A DNA stretch of 64,000 nt, taken from contig OY740773.1 of the NCBI GenBank assembly GCA_963513935.1, forward strand, positions 102,533,291 to 102,597,290. The letters run 5' to 3'. The translations under genes were made by a program, and so were the position numbers. The notes beneath the pieces are model-generated. The model made no database searches. It saw only the letters and a program-made list of their open reading frames with translations, and was not told the origin of the DNA. This document shows positions 28,901-42,100 of this stretch, one piece after another; positions within the stretch are counted from its first letter, which is position 1, and each line of letters opens with the position of its first letter. The DNA comes from Aphrophora alni. Taxonomy: Eukaryota; Arthropoda; Insecta; Hemiptera; Aphrophoridae.

Positions 28901-31900
28901 GAGCAATATCATGGAAAGAAACAGTTTTTTTCTTGATTTTTTAATAAAATCAGTGATTAGCATTGTGGTATACACGCTTACATTAAATTATTATAATTCA
29001 TATTTCCTTGGAAGAACAAAAGACTAAAATCTGTTAATTTCAAAACAGTAACTATAAAGACAATTGTGTTATGAATCTTCTTCTTCATTTGTTTTGAATG
29101 AATTTAAATAATTCACAAGTTAAAATTTGTGTTTGAGGTACGAACAAGAATTTATTTGTTGTTTACTTGAAGTAATGTTTCGTGAACTGATGTAACTAAT
29201 GAATTACCTATTTTTTATTTATTTATTTTTAAATATAATTTAAAGACATTGAGCAATTATAAATTAAAAATTTGTTAGACATAAGAAATTATAGGTTTAA
29301 GTATTTCCACAAATGTATGTATTTTTAGGAGGGCATCCATAAATTCAACATACCATAATTATTATAAGAGCCTGCATATTAAATATACTAAAATCTCATC
29401 TATATAGTTACTTCTAGTCAGTTTATTATTACATACATACATACATATACAGGACTACAGCGAGAGGAAAAAATACACCTATGGATACGATCAGTGGACA
29501 ATCATAGCATTGATTGTCTTATTTAGATGAAGATCGTGATAGTTATAATTTTTAATTTAAAAATTTGTTAATAACACAATTTCACTCATTGAAAAATCGA
29601 GTATGCCTACACCCTTTTGGCGTTTGCAATATGGTTGCAAAGACCAGTAATACAAACGTAAGCATGGCCCTAGTTTAACTGATAGAAAAGTACATGCATA
29701 AATAATAACATAAAACTAGAGCACAGTTGTTTCTGCCTTACCTATCATTATCATCTTCTAGAATTTCATCAGCAACACTCCACTGTTCGTCTTCTTCAAG
29801 ATCTGCCATCATTTTCAATATCACAGGTACAAGCTCGTGTATATATTTTCCAGATTCTTTACGCATCATGACAGGAGCTGTTTCTGATAATGTGACTAAG
29901 ACTTCTAACGCTAAGTGACGCCACGATGGAACAACTTCTTCATTTGAAAATACCTGTTATGGAAATTATTTTATGACATGATGTTTAATTTTATTAATTT
30001 CAACAAAATATAAAAATTAATTAATTTGAAAGTATCTTACCTTCATACACATAGTAATAATTTGTAAAAGTTGTGGTTTAAGAAATTTAGGGGTTGATTC
30101 TGACATGTCGATTAAACACTTGAGAAGAGCTTCATCGTCTTGTTGCTGGACACTTTCTGCAATCACCTAAAAGAGGAAGAATGGGATTTATTTGAGTTTA
30201 ACTATATGAACTTATTATTATAAAAATTTTATTTTTAAAGATATTATACAGCAGAGATTCATTCCAACTCTTAAAATCTACATAAATAAATGGCGTAAAA
30301 ACATTTTACAACCTTTTCATTCGCCCATCCCCCATAAAAAACAACAAACTATTTGTCATCAAAAATGTCATTTGGGTAGTGGTCAGTTATAATAGAAAGT
30401 AAGAATTACCATGGACGCCATCTCTGATACCAATTATATCTGAACTGTAATAATATTTGCTTTACTTCCAATTTTGCACACAGGTTAGGGTTATTCATTT
30501 TTACACATCACTAAAAATCGTTAAGAGCCGATTTGGACAAAATTGTAATTTTGCAATTTTTTACATAAATGCTCAAATAATTTGGAAAAAAAAGAAGAGA
30601 AGGGAAAAAAAAAAAAAAAAAAAAGTAACAGAATAAAATTCGAACACAAGATCTCACAAAACTTACGTTTACTTAATCAAACACGTTTCAACAACAAAGT
30701 CGCCATCTTCAGTGACACATGAGCTACAATAACTAAACTATAATTTAAGTTATTGTAGCTCATGTATCACTGAGGATGGCGACTTTGTTGTTGAAACATG
30801 TTTAATTAAGTAAATCTAATTTTCGTGAGATCTTGTGTTCCAAGTTTTATTCTATCTAATATTATCTCACAAATCAAGCTCAATATTTATTTATAAATGT
30901 AGCAGAGCAAAAAAACAACTCATATACAGTATATTATTATATTGTATTAGCACTTTAAATTTAAGTGAAAGGCCACGTATTTTGATAGGAAAAAACCACT
31001 GCCCTCTCCCCTGAGCAACGGCACGAACACAACTTAAGAGACATGTCGAATTGCCAAATGTGTCGGACTATAAAGATTAAAAGTATTATATAATACAGCT
31101 CAATCAGTATTGACACAATGCAATTATATTACAGATATGGATACCGGCGCGAATGCTGGCACTTGAACTTACCCATAAGTGGAGAGAAAAATACATTTCC
31201 CAACGCCGCTTTCTAATATGACTCATTCTTTCAACGAAAAATACCTCACCCTTTTTTAAATGTGATTAACTCTAAGCTTTATTAACATGTCAAGGTAATT
31301 ATAATTTCTTAAAAAAGACCTCAGATTTAAGTTGAAAATCATACAATTGGAATATGGAACTGGTTTATCTACCCGGCGGTAGTACTGATGTTTTTAGTCA
31401 GGTTAGTAGCGGTATGTTACCGATAGCCCAAGTGCCAACATTTGCACCGGTATCTATACTAAAACTATATTTTATACCTGGATAATTGCTGGTAGCAGAT
31501 CATGTAAATGCCTTTGTATAGCAGTGTCTTTCTCATGGAGAAGTATAAATGCAGAAACTGCCCGCACTGCTTGGAATCGAACCTAAATCAAAACCAAAGT
31601 TAGAATAATATATTATAATATTTAAAATGATTAGGTAGGTAGTTATGACAATAGACAAAAATATTCATAAAATGTTTTTTCCTTAAAATTGTACACCACA
31701 ATGCTCATAATTTTCCTAGTATGGCAAGAACATGAAATTTACATGATTAAAATATGTTACTATATTAAACAGATCTCAATTGTATAATGTACAAATCCCA
31801 TATTATAAAATTAAAGTAAATAGCCTATAACTCAAAGGCAAAACACACCAATGTAAACAAACTATTTTATGAGTAGGCCAACAAACCTAGCCTCTAGTAT

Positions 31901-33081
31901 AAGAACCAATAAAGCCTAGGTTAAAATACATGTAAATCAAATATTTATATGTATGAAAGAAACTGACTCTGGTAAATAATCAGACGTCTTTAATGTATTA
32001 AGACGAATATAAACTAAATAACGTAAATTTAATAGGCTAGCATAACAAACCTGCAGATTACGTATGTAAATTTAAGCCAAATAGTGTAAACAACAATACA
32101 AATAACCTAAACAGAACTTATATGTTAAACAAAGATGTAACAATAACCACTGCACAAGTGGTGATTAGATATATCATTTATTTATTTAAATAATCTTTAT
32201 TTCACTGTAAATACAAGTTGATATTTCCAAACATAAATCAATTCCAATCTTAACAAATTGTCGAGATATGGGACATAAACAAACCAGCCATTTTGAATAC
32301 ATGACCACATCAGTTAGTGACAACAGTCAAATGTTAAAAAAAACATTATTATCAAAATTTAATCGTAGGCGCTGGACTACGATAAAAATATGTTTATTAC
32401 AATAAAGTTATCAGTAAATCACTATTATTTCACGTCAGAGATATTAGTATGTAATTACTAGAATAAGTCAATGTTAGAATTGTATATCAGATGACAGAAC
32501 TCCGCCATATGCAATATCTTGAACCCAGAAGTTATTCAACGGTCGGAAAATAAACAAAATTTTAGAAGTAAATAATATTTCAACATTAGATAAATCAGAA
32601 TAAATAAATAGAAATTTTCATATTAAACAATTGTTTAATAAATAAGAATGAATAAAAAGAAAAACTTTATAACAATCTATTATAATCTCGACCCGAGTCA
32701 CGTGATTTCAGCTAACCAATTGGAATACAAGACGACCATTACGTAAACAAAATCGTAGATAGAAGGGAAAAGGAGCCAAAATTTGAATAGTACGAGATAG
32801 CGTCCTTACGACAGTGGCGTCCCGATGTTTGAAGACTGCAGTTGATGAAGCGTTACTCCAAGGTTAAGTGTTTTCTTTATTTAAAGTGAACAAAAATAGT
32901 AAACTCAATGTTAACAGAACTTAATATATTCTGTCAATAAGATAAAAGCAGTGAACAATAACCATAACAAATGAAACATAATATATAAAACTTTGAACAA
33001 TTTTCCAAATTATAATTATGAAAGTGTCATCTACAAGTTTGTTCATGACCGGCCCCAAAATTCTTTTTTAATCATAAATTC

Positions 33082-33127
<46 letters not shown>

Positions 33128-36100
33128 CCTATATTATATTATGAAATCATAGAATGAGCTATGCCAGTGGGCTACATTTGAATTTAATTATTTAAACCTT
33201 GATGCCATATTTAAAAAGCATATGCCCGAGTATAAACATTCACCACAATCCGTAATTTATAAAATAAAACTAAAGAGTTGTTTGTAAATAATGCAATTTT
33301 TGTCTAATTCATACACATGAAACATTTAATAGTGTGCTCCCGATTATCTGCGAGTGGTTGATCTGAGAGTCTTGCGGAAAAAATTAGTAAAAAATGTTTT
33401 ACAGTTCTCTTTACCAGTTTAGTACGGGTAACAACCAGTAAAACTATATGATAACGAAGTTGTGCAGTAGAGATAAGCTTACTGTTTAGAGTGGTTGAAC
33501 TGTGACACTAATGAGCTGGGATTCGAGCAACTAAAGGACCAAGAAATAGCAGACAAAGCAAGAGGGGCAAACGAATATATATTCCGTTTGTCAGATCCAT
33601 ATATCTCCTGGAATATTAATAAACTTTATCGAATTCTGGATTTTTTATCTTTCTTGATGAGAAGGATTTTGGTATACATGATTATGAAAGATTGAAACAT
33701 TACCTTTACAGTGATATATTATACATTTCGATAAAATAATAATTACTAGGATAAAAGTTGAATTGAAAAAAATATATAAAAAAATGATGCGTATAAAAAT
33801 TCTTGATTTTGTTTAATTTTTATATATTAAAGACTATAACAGATAGAAAGAGAAAGGTGTGATCTATAGAACAATGTTATTATGATAGATTTGTCTGACA
33901 GAAATATGGATTTGATAAATTAGAGAAAGAAAGGCGCAATTTATGATTTACAGCTGTGTAGTTATTGATTTGCTCTTACGCATCAACATATGCAAACTTT
34001 ACTAATTCATTAAATATTATTTATAAATTGTTAAGGTATTTTTTTTGTGTGCTTACATTAGCTTTCCAACAGTATTTTATTTATAACGATAAGACAATAC
34101 TAAGTGGGGAAAATATTAATTTGAAAAAGTGTCATTTACGGCACTGACATATCATTCATGAACACTACTGTTCACGAGCTGGATTGAGGGTTAAAGGCAA
34201 AAACCTCTCGGTCATCATCACCCTAAAAAAAAAAAAAGTATAAAATAATAGAGACCCATAGCTCTACAAGAGTTGTTCAAGAGAGATCTGATGGGGAAAA
34301 TGAAAGACGATTTTAATTCAAGATTTAAAAAAAAAAGGCATTAATCCAGCCAGTGTCCCTTGAGCTTGTCACACTGTACTCAATAGGAATGAATTCCTGA
34401 TGGAGCGTACCCAAAATGGGTACATTCATACTATTTCCACATACTCCCCTTGTTGTTTAAAAGCGAAAAATCTCTCGATCATCATCCCCTTAAAAAAACA
34501 AGAAGAAAGAGTAAAAAATAAAGATTACTAGTCCTTAAATAGTCTAGAGGTCAAGGTCAGAAAAAAACAAGAGTTGATCAAGAGAGATGATAGAAAAGAT
34601 AGAAGAGAGGTGTCTAATCCAACACAATGAGAAGAAAAGTGTAGATCCAGCTAGGTTTTTTAAAATAAAATTTCAAATATTAAAGAATTCTTGGCTCATA
34701 GTTTTTGATAGATAAAACAATAACTAAGTTAATAACATTAAGATACAAACTTACATTATAATTAGTCGCGTCTGTTAATGATTGTTGCAACATTTGTTTT
34801 ATTACATCCAAGTAGCTTCCTTGCTGATTGCCAAACACTCCTGGTACAGATCTGAAAGATTAATTTTCATTAGTAATTTTGTAAACAATTTTAAGAGTTA
34901 AATACCTATCTGACAAATCCAGAAACCTAAATTCAAAAATAGGGTTCACGTTACACTATGATTTACATCAATATTACAGTCAAATTGTACATAAAATATA
35001 ATAATTGTAAAAAACAAACTAAGAATCAATTGTTTAGATATATACAAATAATATAGGTTTCCCTTTCTGTAAGAATGTACAATTTCACACTAAACATACA
35101 GGATCATGAAAAATTAAGAGGGAAGGGCTCACTGTTTTCTATGCACAATTTAAGTATCAATTCTAAATTGTAATTAAAAAAAAAATTATTCTATACACAT
35201 AACTGGAATCAATCTGACAGTAATTACTCAAAGATGACCCCACCATGTAATACCATTAAATTCAAAAAGGGTCTGTATCTGACGATGTTTACAAAACAAC
35301 TCATGAACAGATGTTCAATGGAAAACAACTTCGTATCAAAAATTCTCAATTTAACCCGATTCACTTTTTTTTTAGTCTTCATGCAACTGATATATACTAT
35401 CGACTAAATTTTTTAACGCCCTATTCTTCTGTGATGTCTTTTTTCCTATTCTCAGAATTGATACTTCTTCTTATCATAATCTGGTCACAATTTGGCTCTA
35501 CCAGATGGGTTAGATGCAAATTTTACAGCCCGGGGTTCAAGTCTATTCGGAATATGGCAGTTTCCTGGGCCTTCATAATTGTTGTTGTTCCACTGTACAT
35601 GAATTTCTCATAAAATCATGTACATTCTCAAATAAAATATATAAACCAAACACCTAATACAGTTCCTTATGCACTGTAGTGGATGCATTACAGAATTTTC
35701 TGGAATTTGTTGTTATGGAATCTTTCAATTCAATTGTTAATAATAAAAGGTTCTAATTCTTCAAAATTGGTCTAATTGGTAACTAACGAATATTAACGTT
35801 GATATGATCAGAACACTAAAACTGAGCAAGCGTTCATAGTTTTCTGATGGTTTATTTAGGGATTTCATAATATAAAATGGCAAAATTATCAACAACTTAT
35901 TTCAAAAATATTGTAGCTTCAAATATGACAAAAGGAAAAACATAGAAAAATTGAATAAAATTCTGCTGTTTTTTTCAAAGATAGATGAAAAATTCCCATT
36001 TTCGTAGGAATTCCTGATTGTTGGATACACTGTTCATATAATGTAATAAGATAATAAGTATACAGGGTTTAATAAAAAGTCCCAGAACAGTTAAATAATT

Positions 36101-39100
36101 TTTAAACCAGGAAAGATAGAAAATTGAAACTTTAAAAATGATTTCTGGTGTAAAAATTACACACTAGGCAAATTTTTGGTATAAGAGATAAATTATTCAC
36201 ATCACACCTCAAAGTAGAATTTTTAGAGACAACTAAAAATAGTCAAATCAATGGAGATCAGTGAAATATATATATAATACACAAATTTTGTATTTAATCG
36301 AAAGAAAAATAAACATAATATACAGTAATATCTTTACGATATTTTGATGAACTTGGATGGGTGAAATTGCTACTTAATATTCAATTCTGACCATGTGGAC
36401 AATTATTCTACTGAACCTCTCATATTGTGAACTGTAGGTGTAAAACTACTTAAATAGGGAAAACTCCTTTACGTCAATACTATAATAGGGAAGTTTTCAA
36501 TTCTGGTGGAACCACAAATGATTATAAGGACAGGAATTGTCATATTTTGCAGCATTATTTCGTAGACCCTACAGCTAAGATTTCCAAAATACTCACCCAT
36601 AAGTTTACTTCCTGTGGTTGCTGGGTATGAAGTTATTCCATCCAATGGGGGTTTTTATTCACTCCAATAAAGGCAATTGTAACGGTTAATGGCCATCATT
36701 AAGCATAAATGTCACTTCATCAGAAAGAAAAAATAAATAAATAAAATTGCATAGATTCTAATTATAATAGTCTTCACACATTTTTTGAACTAAATACATC
36801 AGACACGACTTAAAGTTATTATTTTTCAAAAATTACACTGACATGTGAGTGATGCCGTGTATTTTGTTCCTGAACGGAGAGAATGATAACAGTTTTCGGT
36901 AAATAACTTAAAACATCTAATAAACTTCCCTCATTTGTTGCAATCTACAGACTTCCTATTCTAGGCAGGTCTGCACCACAGCTAGCTACTTCAAAATGTT
37001 GCACTGTTCTTTCCACAGTTAACTTTATAAGAAAAGTTACCCACAATTGGATATTATAAGAAAAATTAGCGGTTAATAAATTAGGCATAGCATTGTATTT
37101 AATATGTGGAAGCCCTTTGTCCTAAAGACTGGAACTTATCTTCCGTTCTTGAAACAACAGTCCGATGTATCAACAACATTATATCTTGAACGCTAAATCG
37201 TAGAGTTTCAAAATTTGTTCCTGGACATCGAAGATGAATTACTTCTTCATTTTAATGTTCATTGGTTTCTGAAAGGATGAGCTTTTTAAAATTTTGGAAC
37301 CTCTGACATAGTGTTGTAACATTTATAGAAGATATTAGTGAACTGCCAAATGAACACTCTTTTATGGAAAATGAAGAGTGGTTCTGGGATCTTACAGTTG
37401 CAACAGATATAATTGCACATAAATACATTTAATTTACATTCAGAAAGTAAACAATTTTCATTTTTAGTCATTGTATGGTTTTATTACATCCTTTGTGATT
37501 AAGAATTTTATTATATTTTTTCAAACAATTTTTCTCAGAATAGATTATTATCTCAATTCATTCAAATCCAAGAGCAATCATAAATGTCTATCCAATTTTG
37601 AAAAATAGAAAAATTTATTAACTGCATTGTATGATTAAATTGAAGCTCTATTTGCTAGTGTCCAGAAAGATTCAAAAAGATTGAATTATTTACTGACCCT
37701 TTTTTCAATTTTTGTTCTAGAATTAATCCATTACTATTCTGAAATTCAGATGGAAATAACTGACATTCAATATAATTCTACACTTAAAATTAAATATAAA
37801 AAAATATTTCGGATACAACTACTTAAGCTTACATTCAGTTTTGAAAGTTTTTAACAAATACTAATTTAGATTTTCTATGGATAGAAGACACAGGCTTAGC
37901 TTGGAAAGTGTTCATTGGTATTAACTAAGAGTAAACAAATAGGAAACACACAATAAAACACTAAGTTCTGAAATATTTCGTAAACACTGTTCACTTTCTC
38001 AATCAGTAGAGAGTATAAAAAAGACGAAATTGTTTAATCGTCTAATTTAGTTTCCTTTTTATACTCTTTACTAATTGAGAAAGTGAACTGTGTTTACGAA
38101 ATATTTCAGAAATTCAGTGTTTTCCTATTTATGTACTACTAGGTAATACCAAGGACCACGTTCCAAGGTAAGCCTGTCTCATATCCATACAAATACAAGT
38201 AAAAAATTTACATGACTTAGCATTGCAATATTAAAAGATATATCTGTGAACAATCATTTTTAACATTAAATGTGGAAAATTAAGAACAAAATGAAGATGA
38301 AATAACGTTCTAAACTAATGACTGTGCATGTGAAACATTTGATCTTGCTTAATAATTCTCAAATTAATCCAAATGTAGAGGAAATTATAAAAAATATGGA
38401 AATCCAAAAGCTACATTAATTTTTTTTAGTTTATACTAAAAAATAAAATAAAATTCATATGTATCCCACTTCGTAATTTGTTTTTACATTTTAATAATTT
38501 AATTTCAGTTCATGGAATTAATAATTACTGTTCTTAATGTAGGAATTGTAATAACAGTTCTTATTAATAAAATGGTGCGATTGTTATCTGTATCTGATTT
38601 ACTTTAATAAACTTATAAAAGTGAAAACATTTTTTTACTTGATATTTTAACAATGCCTTTCTAAACTGAAAGGGGGGGGGGGCGTCACAAAAAAAAAAAA
38701 AAAAAAAAAGATTGTGTAAAACTGTAAGGCGGAATGAAAGAAAAATCATTATAAGTACAGTACTTAAATACTTATATTTCTTAATTCAACTAAATTTAGT
38801 GTTTAAGTTTAGAGCCATCCTATATTTCATGCATAATATATAGCCTATGATCACTTGTACTACTGATATTTTAAAACGCTCTTCATGTGGGACGCCTATA
38901 TAAAAGTGGCTCAAGGAGCAAAAAGGTTGGTCACCATGAGTCATTAATAGGGTAATCATTTCACATAAAGTGATATAGTAAAAACACTATTCCACTCTAA
39001 TATAAGGTAAAGATATTTTTAAACGGCTACTGTATACATACAATAAGACAAAATTAGTATTAAACTTCTTCAACAGGTAGATATTTTATGGTCTCGGGTA

Positions 39101-42100
39101 TTGAAGTTTTCAATAAGAGTCATCGTAATAGCTATAACTTTGCCAATAATATTAGTTTTTTATATCATAAAGGTGCGTTTTTTATTGAACATAACAAACT
39201 ATATTTTCAACAAATAAATATATTTTTACCTTAAATTATCATGATTTTAGAACATTCAATTCTTCAATTAATGTGTTAATTTTGAAAAAAATTGTGTATT
39301 CTGAAAAATTGTATTACAAGCAAGTAAACATTTCTTTTCAAAAGTAATTTTTTTGTCAGTTTAAATCTATCTGTAAAAACGAAAATATTAAAAATGGTTG
39401 TTTAGTTAAGATAGAGAATAAACATTGTAGACATTTTAGCCAGTTATTTCCAATAACAAGAAATATGTCAACATTTTTCTGTCAAAATATATTGTTAGTG
39501 GCTTCTCACTATTTGACCTTATGTTTAAATTAGAAAATTTCAATAATGGAACAAAGTGAAGCGGTTCCTCCTTCCATAATAGAATTGAAACATTTATCAG
39601 AAATACCAACCTGTACATCAACTAACTGATCTCCTATGCGTAGTAATAATAAAACATATATTCTTTCTTATATATAACTGGTATTACATCAATTTTTGGA
39701 GACATATGACAATTATGATTTTGGTTTTGTGAATCTACGAGAGAATTTTTTTAAATTTTTTGAATAATATATATATATATATTTTAATGAATTACTCAAT
39801 TTTGTTTTATATTAAGTCTACACAATTTAAATAAAAAAATGAAGTAGTTGAAGTGCAGTCATTGTTATTTTCTTTGAAGTAGGCCTAGGCCTAATTCAAA
39901 CCATTATCTAAATTTTAATAAATATTCTTTTGTCTTCTAATCTTTGTAACTTTTGTTTAAGTTTATAAATAGTTTGATATGAAGTAAAAAAAATATCTGC
40001 AGTAGATAATTAAATTCTTTATAATTTATCCAATATACTTAGTTCATAAATAAATGTTGTTGGTGACTTTAAAAAGATGTTTTTTTTTTTTTTTTTTTAA
40101 AATCTCTGTTTTTATAAAAAAGAGAAAAGGAAGACCATTAGCTCAACAATTGTATTGATCAAACTTTGTATGAGGGCATATTTTAGAATCTGAGAAAAAG
40201 AGAATTACACCAGCCAACCTGCGCCAAACCATCGAGTGGGTTTTTTACTACTCTTTTCAAAAACATCAGCGGGTAGAAGACTGACTGACATGACGTCATG
40301 TTTAAATGAAAGTATTTTGCAATAAAAAATCTGCTGTTTGAAAAAAATTAGCAGACATTTTAATATTAAACTAGAATAAAACTTTTCTATTAACTTGTTG
40401 CCGAGTAAACGTAATGATTCTAATAGAGTGCACACAGCAATTGCCGTCAAGTTCCCAAACGAGCATCAATCTGAGACGTTTTTCTCAAATATAAGAAAGT
40501 TTCGAGGATAGTAAAAACAACAATTGATGAAAAGGTATATAACAGTATATAAAGGGAAACACTTTTGGTAAGTTTGGTCAAAATCGGCCAAACCAATGAT
40601 GAGAAATAAAATAAGAAAGGTTTAATTTGGTTAAATCAAAAGTTAAAAAAGATAAATTTTTTGATACAGTTGGATTAACAAGACGTAATATTGTAAAATT
40701 GAATCACGAGAAGCATGTATTTATTAACCTAACACCAAGAAAGCATACGCCAAAAGATGAAACTTGGAGGTTGCATAAAGTATTAAATAAAAGGACTACA
40801 AGGATAAACCGGATTCTTTCGTTTCAGGACAAGGGCAACAAGGAACTGAAGGAAAATCGTCGAAATCTTGAAAGTATCAAAAGTTGGTCATCTGAAAATA
40901 ACGAAAACATTCAAACTCGAAAAATTATGTTTCGATAAGCACCGTTTGAGTTTTACAAAGCAAGAGGAGGAAAAGAACAAATATTGGACTTAGAAGATTA
41001 AATTTTTCTTCTTCTTTTTTCGACTTTATAAGAAGACATGTTATATAGCATCATGAAGAAATAGGACAGTCTTAGCGTTGAAGAACACGAGCTACTAAAG
41101 GAAATGAAAATTTGAAACATTGCATTGAACTATCGCTGATTTGATTCAAGAAACTTAGAAAAGCACAAGATACCACTTCAGACTGAGTTGGGAGTTCCTA
41201 TGCTAGGAGAACGAGAGAACGAGGCATCGGGAGAAAATATTCAACCGACACTACTCCAACTTTTAGGATCGTCTACCTGTCTTGACCAAAGTGAAAATTG
41301 AGGAACGGGACTGACGCAGCCTTACTACTGAACACCATTCAGGAGCCGAAGCCATCTTTAAACGTACCATGCTACCATATTTCGAATAAACAAATATTCG
41401 CCAAATCGTTAAATCAAATTTAAAGACAGATAAAATAAATTGAGAAAGTTTTAAAATATTTTTAATTCATTTTAATTTTCTTAAATATCTACTACTCAAG
41501 GTCATTTGAATAATATGTTGTTAATATTGAAATTATACATAAAACTTAGAATTTTAGTTTTAATTTGTCCTTAAACGTACCATGCTACCATATTTCGAAT
41601 AAACAAATATTCGCCAAATCGTTAAATCAAATTTAAAGACAGATAAAATAAATTGAGAAAGTTTTAAAATATTTTTAATTCATTTTAATTTTCTTAAATA
41701 TCTACTACTCAAGGTCATTTGAATAATATGTTGTTAATATTGAAATTATACATAAAACTTAGAATTTTAGTTTTAATTTGTCCTTAAACGTACCATGCTA
41801 CCATATTTGGAATAAACAAATATTCGCCAAATCGTTAAATCAAATTTAAAGACAGATAAAATTAATTGATAAAGCTTTAAATAAGTTTCTACTTAATAAA
41901 TCTATTCTATTTTTTTATTAAAAAACTTGCTATTTGTGTTATATACATTTTAATTTGTCTTTGATTGAATGTATGTTTGTGTATGAAAAATTGAATTTCT
42001 TGTGTGTTTTTGTTTCAATGTAGTTTTAAGTATATTTTGAAAGATTAAAAATAATAGATTTCAGTAACTATTTTGTTTTCAATTATACTTGACTCATATT

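Noticed and set aside
35311..35613. 100-codon plus frame with hydrophobic stretches
   Set aside because: No signal-peptide logic or family match; hydrophobicity follows from T-rich sequence.
9560..38110. Hammerhead reading of the family B arms (CTGATTGA..GTGAAC-AGT-GTTTAC..GAAAT)
   Set aside because: Stem II pairs well, but the core has extra bases (CTGATTGA then GAAA), and neither stem I nor stem III can be formed. I keep it only as a distant resemblance.
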